A stretch of DNA of 64,000 bases from Batillaria attramentaria (lineage: Eukaryota > Mollusca > Gastropoda > Batillariidae), in NCBI GenBank assembly GCA_018292915.2, contig JACVVK020000194.1, positions 653,501 through 717,500 on the forward strand, written 5' to 3'. Below are positions 32,795 to 41,433 of the stretch, piece by piece. Position numbers and translations under genes: made by a program. The notes beneath the pieces were generated by a model, which saw nothing but the letters and a program-made list of their open reading frames with translations, was not told where the DNA came from and did not search any database. Positions within the stretch are counted from its first letter, which is position 1; the number at the start of each line of letters is the position of its first letter.

Positions 32795-34168
32795 ATTTTC
32801 CTTCCTGATGCTCGGCATTACCAAAGAACGACCCTGACGACAGCAAGTCGCTAAATGGAAACAAGATATTGGGCTGGTCTTGGTCTTGATATTGGTCTTG
32901 TTTAAACATGGTACATGCAATTGGTTTTAAACAAAACACTGCATCTTGAACCGCCTTCAGACCTCACTACCTTTGTTTAAATCGCATCTGAAGACCTTTC
33001 TCTTCCGCCAAGCCTTTGATAGCTAAACCTCTGTTAAGTCTCAGTGTCTGTGTGCATCATGAGTTCGTTGCATAGCCACATTGTATGTAAAGGCCGTTCT
33101 TAGCCGGGCGGACTTTTGGTTCGCGAACTAGGTTCGAAGAGTACGGCGAACTAGGTTCGCGCACGTTGTTTCTTAACCGACCAAATACTTGTGCGCAAAC
33201 CCTGGTTCGCAAGGTTCGCCGAACTAGGTTCGAGGTCTGCATAGCGTGTCGTACCGTGGGAACCCTCGCGATCCTTTGGCCGATCCTGCGCTCTGATTGG
33301 CTGCTCGGGGAGAGCTGTTGTGCGCATGTACAAAGTTGAGGAAAATGGCGGACGGCATGGCGGCTATCGGCTACGTGATAGTATTAGCTTCCGGGGCATG
33401 TAGTAACAACTCGGCTAAATATAGTATAAAATCTTTGCCCCTTTTAAAATGTGTGTGCATAGTAAAATATGGCAATCTGGTGCTTTTTGTTGGCTTTGTA
33501 AACAAGTTTCATGCCAGGTAATAGTAAAATTAGGGAAAATTGAGGCTGGCTTGTGGACTATTTGTATTCATGCGCGGCTGGCACAGGAGCCAGCAGACGA
33601 CCGTGGAATGAGGGGGTATGTGGTCGCTGCCAACATTGCCAAAAAACGGAATATTGGAATTTGTTTAAATTTCCTCTACGCATGAGTCTATGGCTGCCTG
33701 ATTTTTGTGAATTTTTTGGTGAATTTTAAAGCATTTCTAGGGTGTCATCTGCAGCGTTATGTGTAAGAGGAATATATAGCGTTTTCCTCCAGATTTGCAT
33801 CTGTATCGCGTAGCCATCGACTCACTTCACATTTCCCTCTCTTGCGCTTTTTTCCTCTTTTCTCCTCTTCCTCGGCTTCCAAGAGTTCACTCAATAACTA
33901 CCTCAAATGCCTGGTCGTCTCGATCTACGAAGGCGGCCATTTTGGTTGTTTACGATTGTCTCAATTTCCGAGTCCGCCTTGTTCGAGCGATGACGTATGC
34001 ATATCATTAACGGTCGGTTAAGACAGAGAAGTGGTTCGTCCGAACCTCTGGAACTACGTACGTGTGCGCGCTGGCCCTGTTCGTATACAATACTCAGTTC
34101 GCCGAACAAGTTCGCCGGACTGGTAGTTCGCCCGGTTAAGAACGGCCTTAAGGTGAGTGGATGTAAAT

Positions 34169-34220
<52 letters not shown>

Positions 34221-35329
34221 TTAAGCGCAGCGAGTACTTGAAGCTGGAGAACGGCGCTCTATAAAAGCCATGTATTATTATTATTATTATTGAACCGCAG
34301 GGAAATAAGGTCAGTGATAAAAAGATTTTGAAAGTTTTCCCCTGACAAATGGGTTTCAGGTCCAAGTCCGGATATCGCGATGTGATCTTGGACTGGTTTG
34401 CGTGTGTGCTGTTGCTGTGAGAGAAATGAACGACCTAATCATTATTGATGGCTGCGACAATGGTTCACCCCTTGCAGTACATTGGGCAAGACGCTTGAGA
34501 CAAGGAACTGAAATCAAACGGTCCACAGACGGCGCAATGGTAGCTGTAAGTTTTCGCCCTGTTCTGATTCTTTCGTTTGTTGTTGTTTTGTTAGTCTTTC
34601 GTCATTTCAGTATTTCGTCTCCTCTTACTGCGTAACAACTGCATCACATTGGCTGGGTCCACCCGTGGGTCTGCTTCCACTAAATCAATGAATGTCCGAA
34701 TGTTTGATAAATTACATTTCTTTTAAAGGATCTGCTAGGGGTTTTGGTGTGTTAGTTTTAATATGTATACTGTGTCGGTAACAGTTGCGTTCCAGTTTGG
34801 GAACGCTGGGACGGAGACAGTTAGTTGGTGAGTTAGTTAGCGCTGTGACGTAGAGAGTGATTGACAACGTTATAATATAGTTACACAGGAGAAGAATCAA
34901 ATCAGTCTAAGCTAATAGCGACTGCACAGAACAGTAGCTGACAGGGAAGACAACTACTGCTACTAAATAGTTAGTCGGCTTCTGGCAGAGATGTCTCAAG
35001 ACGTCTGATAGCTGAAGACAACAGGCGACTGGGCCCTCACAAAGTTATCTATCAATAATTTTTACTTGCATTTTCAGGTTTACTTGCCATCTGGTTCAGA
35101 AATTGAAGTAAACGTGAGAGCGTGTTGGTTTTGGTATCCCCAAGTTGGTACAACCGTGGATGTTGAACTAGTGATTCCACCTGTCGATAAGCTTGAAGCA
35201 CGCGGGATGTGTGGAACATTTGACGACAATCCAAACAACGACTTGACACGTCGGGATGGAACTGTAGACACAATGCCTGCGAACAGTGCACCGGTGGAAT
35301 TTACAGAATCATGGAGGTGATCGCGCGCG

Positions 35330-35398
<69 letters not shown>

Positions 35399-38300
35399 AC
35401 TGACTGACTGAAACTTTTATTTCAGGATAAAGACTTGTAGGCATGGTCTGCCTATCTTACAAGCTGTTCTGCTAATCTAGAAACACTAAAAGATAAAGGC
35501 TAATATGACAAAAAGTATACCTGGCACAAAAGGAGTAAATCTAATAGTAAAAAAGAAATAAATAAATAAACATGCAAAGACAGAACGAAGCGCAAGAAAT
35601 TTTAGTATGGTGTTTGAAACTGTAGTATACGACACAACATGTAAAAAGGTAACATATCATAGTGCCATCTGATAACGAGTAATTTAGCATGGTTCAGATA
35701 TTGTTCGTGGACCTATGGCTGACGTAAGTATCTGAAAAGTTGAGTTTTAAATGAATGAAGCTTCGGGATGCATTTTAAATATGCTGGCAACTGGTTCCAA
35801 GAAAATGACCCAGAGAATGAGAGGCTAGGTAATGGTAATTGGAACAGACCATTCCTTGCGTTGTGTCGCTGACTTGGTTGATATGACTCAGATATGGAGG
35901 AGCCTTACAGTGGACTATCTTGTGCATGAAAACACACCGGTTGAACTTAAGATGCTTGGTAAGGGGGAGTTCGAGCGCACTAAGCTTTTCTTCTGTGGGT
36001 AAGGGCTGTATGCGGCAAAACACAGGACCCGGAGAGGAGAAAGGAAACTGCACACAGTGCCTGAACGGGCACGAAACAGTGCAAAGAAAACGACGAAATA
36101 AAAGTCATCCTGTTACCCCACAAACAAATGTGGACGGAGCAGAACTCACGCCACATGTCATTAATAACTACCCAAATTAATGACGAAATGAATAGCATTT
36201 CTAAGGCGATATACGGGTTGGTACGCTGATGAGAGCAGTCCCGGCAATCTAATGCAAAACTTGCTCGAAATACACTTGATCTGACAAAACATTGACCTGT
36301 GTCACTCATGTGTATACGGCCGGCCAGTACCACAGGCCATCACATATAGTGTGCGTAGTGAACACACTTTATCATCCCAGGATGTAAAAGCTTTATACCA
36401 CGGTTTTAGAGAGAGAATTGATCTTTTTCAAGTGAGTATCACCGCATTTGTCCCAGAGGTTGACTTTTTATATGTGCGTGAAAGAAAACTTTGCAAATGT
36501 CGTGGCTAACTATGCGGCTAAGTTTACTTGAGAGAAAAAGATTTTTAGACAGGGTTTTACTAAGTTTTTTCTAGGTGCGGCCCCCACTTCAATTGGTCGT
36601 CCACTGTAACACCCAAAAGTCGATGCGTTGACACTTGGTGTATGGGCTCTGAACCGAGATATAGTTTGAGAGGTAGAGGCTTCCGCTGGTGTCTTTGGCG
36701 GGTGGTTATTAGCATGCTCTTTGCTTTGGGGATGCTGATTATCATATGATTCTGGGTACACCATTCAGATACTTCATCGAGGCTCTGTTGGGGTGTTGTG
36801 TTTATTGTTGCCTCTTTTTTGTCGGATGTGTGTAGTGTTGTGTCATCTGCAAACAACTCGCAGGGACTAGATAAACAAAAAGGAAGGTCATTAATATAAA
36901 GACAAAATAAAAGAGGCCCCAAGATGGAGTCCTGAGGCACCCCATACTTAGCAATCCCTTCGGATGAAAATGTGCCATTTAAAAAGACTATCTGTTTCCT
37001 ATGTAAGAGGAAGGATGAGAAGAATGATAATGCGCTTGACCCAATGTTGTATAACCGCAGTTTTTTTTAAAACAGAATTCCGCAATTTACCGAATCAAAA
37101 GCTTTCTTGAGATCAAGAAATATTGCTCCAGATAGTTTTGATTTATTTATACCACTAAGCCACTTATCTATGATGTGAGTGTGAGCAGTCTGGCAGGAAT
37201 GGCCTGGACGGAAACCTGATTGAAATGCGCACAGAAGTTTATTTTCTTCGAGGAATGAAAGAGAGAGAGAGAGAGAGAGGGGGGGGGGGGGCTTTTCGTG
37301 TGCGGTTGGTTTTACCCCGGAAAGCAATGGAATGTGGATAATTTTCGAACTGTAGGCTTTAACCAGGACTTTCTAAACTTTCACAGCAAGGCCGAGTGTG
37401 GCGATTTCGTTGATTCTTTGAGTCAAACAGACATTTCATACACTTTTCACTGTTGGACCTCCGGGCAAATGTCAGGATATTTCATTCACGCACAGCAGAA
37501 GTCAGTACAGATGGGTACTTTAGTATCATTTACTTTGTTCAAAAACTCTGCGAACAGAAACACGCCTGAGACAAGTCTTTTCAACACCCCCCCGCCAGTT
37601 GTCAGCGAACGGCCACGACTACAGTACTATTCCTGTCAAGGAAATCAGACCGCATACACAGGTCCAGGCCACATTCTGACGGTGAGCATTGCAAAATTAT
37701 CGTTTTTATTACTAGTAAATATTTTAATATTTTCGTTTTTCACCAGCACTTGTCAGTTTTAGAAAGAAATTTTGATTCCGATGTCGTTGGAGGAATACTG
37801 TGTCGTGAGTATAATACTAAATAATTTTGGGATTATGGGATTAGTGCGCCGCGAGTTGAACACAACGTGCACACGAATCACACACATACATTCTCTCACA
37901 CATCGGGCATAAACACATCACAATCACATTGTGCGAGTGGCCAGTCCGGCTATTTAGGTTTCGACATTTAGAATTGTATTCACTTGAAATTGTTGTTGGC
38001 TGAACAGTTTGAAAGCAGGAGGGGGCGGGAAATGGGAAGGGGGGGGGGGGGGGGGGTGTGAGAAGCCGGAGTACCCGGTGAGAACCCTGCATTTGGGCCC
38101 GTTGCTATACCTCAGCTGAATAAAATTCTTTGCCCTAAGTGGGACTCGAACCCTCAACCTCTCGCACTAATGGCAAGAGACGTTACGCCTGCACCTCTGA
38201 TCGCCCCGCGCCTGTCATACACAGGCTTTTAATTCCTCACCGTCAGTGAGGATGACATTGTGGATAGTTGTAGTGTGTATATGGTGATTGTTGGGGGGGG

Positions 38301-38765
38301 GGGTCTCACTTAGAGCATCCGGGTGCCATTGACATTCAATAGTTGTTTGATCTGGTCCAGGTAGACCAGACTGCACAGTTTTGCTTTATTTTCAAAAGAA
38401 ATCCCAGAACCCTGATACTTCACGTTTATGCCCCTTAATTTTTCATTTTTGTGCGCCATTCAAGTTTTTCTTACTGGGCCCTAATATGCCCGACATTTGG
38501 CAGCCCCTGCTTGCCACTGCCTCCAATGATAAGTTGTTGTTTTCTGTTTAAAAAAAAAATTACTGAGAGCAATTTACACGCGTTTAGATAAAGGGTTGAA
38601 ATTCGGTGTTTTTAAATGTACGGCTCTAACAATGGAGTCAGATAAATGATTAGAAGCAGTTTCTTTTGCGTAACGTTTGCCAGATAAATTGGCTTTAGAC
38701 ATAGAAAAGAGAGAAACAACAATTTTATATTTCAGTGCCCGACGTGTGTCTCCACAAATCTCTAG
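22293..38765 (+). CDS. VWDE-like copy 2, short form or decaying paralog
   Basis: Ten exons fit the family in order: 22293-22543, 29242-29331, 29876-30005, 30728-30939, 31530-31603, 31944-32007, 34360-34545, 35078-35316, 37558-37681 and the start of 38736. Frames are open and phases consistent through 37681. Exon 38736 begins CPTC like its counterpart in copy 3 but hits TAG at 38763-38765 after nine codons. Signal-peptide and D8C exons are not found upstream, and the linker, EGF and C-terminal Ig-like exons are not found downstream. The donor of exon 29876-30005 (GTCGAG) is weak. Introns hold a DDE transposon, a foldback element, a MITE and LINE fragments. It could be a duplicated fragment preserved by chance, a gene with an unfound first exon, or a short VWD protein. 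I favour a truncated paralog under relaxed constraint. Confidence 0.7.
22620..23030 (-). repeat. Interspersed repeat D, antisense copy
   Basis: This block matches 43600-44045 in the opposite orientation. Shared marks include GGGACAGGGCCGCATTCCGC, the CCGGCATTAACCAGG stretch, GGTGCCGGCCGTGTAATCAT and a CGCTCTGGATAGGAGCCG stretch. A 34-bp tandem duplication (about 22693-22760) lies inside. The family is probably a SINE or LINE 3' region; I cannot name it. Confidence 0.7.
23036..23300 (+). repeat. Single arm of the foldback family
   Basis: It aligns with the left arm and adjoining inner part of 32107-32350: TGTCACACCAATCTTG, GACGTCAAGTTGTTTTC, GGGATGACGCATAATACA and CTCAATATGTTTAACAGA. No opposing arm was seen downstream, so this is a partial copy. 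Confidence 0.65.
23840..24375 (+). repeat. Direct duplication of about 305 bases, diverged
   Basis: Two copies share CTCTGTT-AGAGTCCGTATTCA, TTGAGTGATTTA-type, ATATTACGCCT and AAAAGGGCGATAACTC segments, offset by about 305 bases. No coding similarity was recognised. Confidence 0.65.
24634..24663. other. Perfect 13-bp hairpin
   Basis: ATGTTGTTTCCAT, loop TACT, then ATGGAAACAACAT. No T-run follows and no gene is adjacent; it may be part of a transposable element next to the tRNA-like segment. Confidence 0.75.
24675..24755 (-). mobile_element. tRNA-like sequence, probably a SINE head
   Basis: On the minus strand it has TGTAGTGGATATCA (A-box-like) and GAGTTCGAGTCCC (B box, 24698-24686). I could not fold a convincing anticodon arm, so a tRNA gene is unlikely. 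A perfect 13-bp hairpin lies next to it at 24634-24663. Confidence 0.5.
25351..28942 (+). mobile_element. DDE-type DNA transposon with repeated end motif, degenerate
   Basis: CAGTCGTGTTAC occurs at 25354-25365 (outward left end) and inverted at 28925-28936 (right end), giving short inverted termini. Further copies cluster inside both ends: 25702-25713, 25717-25728 (one change), 25739-25750 and 25760-25771 (inverted), 28548-28559 (one change), 28569-28580 and 28588-28599. Between them lies a broken transposase gene. Exact ends and target duplication are not clear because T- and A-runs flank both motifs. It sits in the first intron of copy 2. The superfamily is uncertain. Confidence 0.75.
26093..28085 (+). 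pseudogene. Transposase of the DDE-type element, frameshifted
   Basis: Starting at ATG 26093 (MALSAAAKQ), the N-terminus is a basic KYRRNRDAD region and a DMTKREHRHAKRQWR stretch; then a coiled coil, RQFFLRDDVS, VVPPSAKDRETCLCKTCEN, CMYRHCTKCC and VSWVQWRTV. The core has DFSENY (Asp at 27465), FFSDGPTTQYRQK (Asp at 27708) and EAGHGKGVPDGVGG (Glu at 27808), consistent with a DDE triad. I recognise this arrangement from a large family found in many invertebrate genomes, but do not know a settled superfamily name. At least five frameshifts or stops (near 26120, 26870, 26985, 27150, 27270, 27783) show it is inactive. Confidence 0.7.
29571..29725 (+). mobile_element. tRNA-derived SINE family I
   Basis: GGAGCCGGGGTGGTCGAATGG is a tRNA-like 5' part, TTTGATCCCGGC is a near-consensus B box, and the body ends GTGGTGGAAAAGGACGTTAA-type sequence with a C-rich tail. 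Four more copies occur in this window. Confidence 0.75.
29876..30939 (+). CDS. Copy 2 pre-VWD unit (exons 29876-30005, 30728-30939)
   Basis: The first exon contains IEPTFLRIVEG and LTLTSTLPVLCD, close to the copy 3 stretch LTSTLPVLCDHDLQCC. The second was placed by its phase-1 acceptor after GTTACAG (30721-30727) and reads DLLVGESC, later EICRVYFSVTNSS and TGYQTTSVQ. A LINE 3' fragment on the other strand ends close upstream of the second exon. Confidence 0.65.
30481..30660 (-). mobile_element. 3' fragment of the same antisense LINE family
   Basis: CCTTTATTTCAGAACAGAG followed by a GGCACTGG...CACACTGTTCTGCTAA block parallels 35410-35475 (CTTTTATTTCAGGATAAAG, GTAGGCATGG, ACAAGCTGTTCTGCTAA). 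Flanked by (ATG)n and (GA)n tracts. Only the 3' UTR remains; it ends about 70 bases before a copy 2 exon. Confidence 0.65.
31530..35316 (+). CDS. Copy 2 VWD domain (four exons), opening motif lost
   Basis: Exons 31530-31603, 31944-32007, 34360-34545 and 35078-35316 align with the VWD exons of copies 1 and 3. The opening motif GDPH/TDPH is replaced by GRNVRP, while the later MCGTFDDNPNNDLTRR motif is well kept. The second exon (NRTGDFTLIKNSHRYFE) starts six bases after a (TG)n tract. The mixed conservation suggests either a changed fold at the N-terminal edge of VWD or relaxed selection. Confidence 0.75.
31781..31937 (+). repeat. (CG)n(CA)n block and (TG)n tract joined to a splice acceptor
   Basis: (CG)n/(CA)n to 31852, a short spacer, then (TG)n 31879-31937 leading into TTTCAG, the acceptor of copy 2 exon 31944. 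The block can in principle fold into a long CA:TG hairpin. Confidence 0.85.
32107..32697. mobile_element. Foldback/MITE-like element with long inverted arms
   Basis: Left arm (32107-32245) and right arm (32570-32697) are imperfect reverse complements over about 130 bases, sharing TGTCAGACCA, GACGTTGTTTTCT, GGGATGA-GCAT-ATACATTT and ATCACTTTTACACAA. The interior holds an (AC)n tract. No coding potential; probably a non-autonomous DNA element in copy 2's intron. Confidence 0.7.
32945..34292 (+). mobile_element. LINE 3' end split by the MITE
   Basis: 32945-33090 encodes the last LINE residues (FKSHLKTFLFRQAFDS then TAG) and 3' UTR; after the MITE, 34149-34292 continues with a (TG)n tract, GCGCTCTATAAAAGCCATGT and (ATT)n. 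The same layout is seen at 7440-7643, so one LINE tail was interrupted by the later MITE. Confidence 0.75.
33091..34148. mobile_element. 1.06-kb MITE with TAA target duplication (Harbinger-like)
   Basis: The ends AGGCCGTTCTTAGCCGGGCG and CGCCCGGTTAAGAACGGCCT are inverted repeats with one mismatch. TAA flanks both sides (33088-33090 and 34149-34151), the three-base duplication typical of PIF/Harbinger elements. Near the left end, the palindrome CGAACTAGGTTCG recurs three times (33122-33235). No transposase is visible. A short frame with ATGGCGGACGGCATGGCGG (33346-33364) preceded by an inverted CCAAT box is probably chance. Confidence 0.8.
35400..37258 (-). mobile_element. Antisense Jockey/CR1-like LINE, 5' truncated
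   Basis: On the minus strand the RT reads FQSGFRPGHSCQTA, IFLDLKKAFDSVN (37258-37067), then DSILGPLLFCLYINDLP, an intact FADD motif (36853-36842) and HRLLGVTVDDQLKWGPHL, and later a C-terminal HLKFNRCVFMHKIVHCKAPP (near 35950). Several frameshifts separate these. The 5' end abuts a (GA)n/poly-G block; the 3' end lies near 35400 with CTTTATTTCAG on the plus strand. It is in copy 2's intron. Confidence 0.78.
37558..38765 (+). CDS. Copy 2 last exons with premature stop
   Basis: Exon 37558-37681 reads TPETSLFNTPPP with an SCQGNQT stretch and matches the TSLF-VPP exon of the paralogs; acceptor GAACAG, donor GTGAGC. The next exon starts at 38736 after ATTTCAG with CPTCVSTNL then TAG. The sequence after the stop in this frame (FHTGLW) still vaguely resembles the copy 3 exon, which supports a nonsense change rather than a new exon. 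Confidence 0.6.
37841..38210 (-). mobile_element. tRNA-derived SINE family II, antisense
   Basis: The right end carries an antisense tRNA-like head (B box as GGGACTCGAACCC near 38141-38153). The body shares AAGCCGGAGTACCCGG, TTTAGAATTG and TAAACACATCACAATCAC with 51241-51537 and 52917-53327. It follows the copy 2 exon that ends at 37681. Confidence 0.75.
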
Positions 38766-39056
38766 TTTCACACTGGCCTGTGGCAAGTAGCATCAACTCC
38801 ACAAGACACGCATCAGCATGGCAGTTCAGACTGGAGGAGGACGAACACGGTATCCCTCTTCTTCGCGTATTTTACGTATGTTTCGACTGCCATTTGTATA
38901 TAGCACAGGGGTGTGTCCATTGTGTGTATGTGCATACTGCTGCATACAGCGATTTACACTTGTGTCATTTGTGTGTTATTTTGTCCACGGGAGTGAGGGT
39001 TTTCACCAAATGAGTTTGCAAGTGCTTGAGAGAGATATGCACTTTTGTATATAAAA

Positions 39057-39490
39057 ATGGCTTTCTGCAGAAATTTGAACGAAAAAGGGAAATGACAAAA
39101 TAGCATTTTTTTTTTTCTGCATGAAATGCTGCATTTTCCGCAGAAAAACCGACTTTGTGCAGAAAACACTGGCAAGTGATGACAAAATAACATTTTTCTT
39201 TTCAGAAAAGGAGGAGGGGGGTTGCAGAAAAGTAGGTTTTGTGCATTAAAAAATCCGTCATGTCCATTTTACTGCATAAACACAGAACTATGACATTTTC
39301 CTGCAGCAAAGCAGTGTATGTTTGCCAATTTTTTTTTTCTGCAGAAAGACTGTTTTCACTGAGGCAGAAAAGCAGAATTGTCGATTTTGCTGCTAAAAAG
39401 TTTTTCTTTTCTGAAATTGTTTTTTTTTTTTTTTCAGCAGAAACAAACAGGATTGTCCATTTTCCTGCAGAAAAACTGCTATTTTGTCAG
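39057..39490 (+). repeat. Degenerate CTGCAGAAA repeat block
   Basis: CTGCAGAAA or close forms recur at least a dozen times with T-runs between them, giving an irregular array rather than a fixed period. Confidence 0.55.
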
Positions 39491-39501
39491 ATTTAGCCAA
39501 C

Positions 39502-39552
<51 letters not shown>

Positions 39553-39640
39553 TAGGAACAAAGGCGTCGCTAAAGCCGAAAACATGCGCTCAATCAGGTC
39601 AATTTGAAAGTAGGGGAAGTAAGTAAAGCTAAGTAAACAG

Positions 39641-39739
39641 GTCGTGATACAGGCACTAGAGCAAGGCCACACGGTGATCCCTCTGGTCAGGGATCACGCC
39701 AAAATGCACGCCTTGAAGATGCAGCATGACAATCTGAAG
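39641..39739 (+). pseudogene. Orphan exon like flavin/biliverdin-reductase-type Rossmann protein
   Basis: A 99-base phase-0 segment between AAACAG and GTAAGA encodes 33 residues beginning VVIQALEQGHTVIPLVRD and ending QHDNLK. This pattern (helix, GHxV strand, LVRDxxK, HDNLK) is typical of the region just after the GATGxTG nucleotide loop in NAD(P)-binding flavin reductase/BLVRB-like proteins. I find no exon with the GATG loop upstream or the rest of the domain downstream, so it is probably a lone exon carried in by duplication or retroposition. Its splice sites look intact. Confidence 0.55.
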
Positions 39740-39789
39740 GTAAGATGCTGACTGGCTTATGGCGTGGATGATTTGCGTGCTTCATGACC

Positions 39790-39824
<35 letters not shown>

Positions 39825-40019
39825 CAACACCTCTCAGATTAAACAATCGGCTAGTGGATGGTATGCGACAATCACATGACCGAGTATCTTGCCTTAAAAG
39901 GACAACCTCCGAAAGTAGACTTTTGAAAATGAAAGACCAAAACCGGCGAGAGTAACGCCCTTGTCCTTTCAAGTTTGTACCACACAGAATGCAGCAGGCA
40001 GGTGCTTCTTACACTTTGG

Positions 40020-40650
40020 CCGGCCAGTCATCACACGCGTTTCCAGAAAAGGGAGTTTCCCTTCCTTATCATGCACGACAGCTGCAGTCTCAGACAATCC
40101 CAGGTCACAGGTCATTGGCGGATAGGTCACCCAAGGCTACCAGCATGTCAACGTGCGCAGTGTGTACCCCAGCCGATGTGTCGGTCGTTCTGTCCCTGAC
40201 CCATACTCAAACCAGTGATAGCACCGGGTTCAGTGTGTTTACGTTGATATAATCTCAACATACTGGCATGCTGGAGACTTGCCCGCAGAAATCGTTCTCA
40301 GGAACTGTGCTCTTGGATAGTATGACTCGTCAACGAGGAAGAGTGGGAGAGTAAAACAGAACACCACCAATCTAAATCTGAAAGGATCAAAGAGTTTTTT
40401 AATATCAAGATTGTCCACACTGACGAATGTCCATGTAGCACTGGATCCCAGACCCCAGAACACATCCTTCAATACTGTCCTACCCATGATGCTTTACGAC
40501 GTTAAACCTGCCCAGAGGGCGCAGAGCTACAGGTGCAGCTTTGGGGTAGCCGTCATGACCTGGAGAAGACCGTGGGATTCGTCATGGCGACCGGGCTGCA
40601 GAGCTGACGCAACCAGTCAAATCGACCGCAGAAGAAGGAGAAGTCCCTAA
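40020..40650 (+). mobile_element. LINE 3' end with zinc-knuckle motif
   Basis: The region near 40400-40480 encodes HTDECPCSTGSQTPEHILQYC, the Cys-rich motif found after the RNase H or at the end of Ingi/Nimb-type LINE ORF2, followed by ALRR and, downstream, WGSRHDLEKTVGFVMATGL. Several stops and shifts show decay; the upstream limit is uncertain. Confidence 0.6.
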
Positions 40651-41390
40651 CAGTTGCACGTAAAAGCAAATAAACACACGAGCAACCAAACAACAACCAG
40701 CAAACACCAACTGATCCATTGCGCCCAATCTTTTCTAAACGGCTCGGAGGGGAAGTGGGGCGGGTGGGGGGGGGGGGGGAGGAGGGGGTGCGTATTTCTC
40801 GGATCAAAAGATCGTTGGCGCCACCAGAGACATAGGCGATTTAAATAACAAGGCAGAACTTCGCATGCATTATAAAAAAGTAACTTTCCTTGAGCGATTT
40901 CTTCCCTTATTTCATTCAAATCTATGAGACCGATAAGAGTCTATGCATTGCTGTACGACAGATAAACGCGTGCTGTTTTGTGCTTTTGGGTGCACTCTGA
41001 AAGTACCACGACTTGAGCGCACAAATACAACAAAACAACTCTGACTGACCCGTAGGGCAGCTCAGTATTAGCGTAGTAGTTCACTGGGCCATCGGGGATA
41101 CAGTGGACTGAGCGTTTCGCGAGGGCGAACGTCAGTCCTTGCATCAGAGCTACGATGAGTTTGCTTTCCGAACGTATCACACCCGTTTTTCTTGTGACAC
41201 CTGTGACAAGCTCTTCATTTCGCAGAGCGTTTTGGGTGCCCCTCGTCTGGAGTGCGACAGAACCTACATACAGTGGCATGCGGGTGACACGAAGTTTAGA
41301 TAAGGGACGGTACATTTTACCTTCACTGCATCACAACAGACAACTACACATTACACTGGGGCCTACGGAACAGCAGTTAAAACCAGTATT

Positions 41391-41433
41391 ATGTTTGCAG
41401 GCGCTTTTCTCCTCTCTGCACTAGCAGTGTCAG
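41391..41433 (+). CDS. Copy 3 exon 1: signal peptide
   Basis: The exon encodes MFAGAFLLSALAVS, a short hydrophobic leader ending in small residues as expected for signal-peptidase cleavage. Donor CAG|GTAATT is in phase 1. The 5' UTR extends upstream for an unknown length. Confidence 0.75.

Larger units (their letters stand above)
38766..41390. other. Region between copies 2 and 3
   Basis: Besides the orphan exon (39641-39739), this interval has a low-complexity CTGCAGAAA block (39057-39490), (AC)n at 39504-39548, (TG)n at 39790-39822, a LINE 3' fragment (about 40020-40650), a poly-G block near 40757-40790, and a non-repetitive stretch before the copy 3 start codon that must hold its promoter. 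I could not identify a TATA box or other clear promoter element. Confidence 0.5.

Noticed and set aside
40941..41315. Minus-strand open frame of 124 codons upstream of copy 3
   Set aside because: Composition looks protein-like, but I recognise no family and there are no supporting splice or start signals; it overlaps the likely promoter of copy 3.
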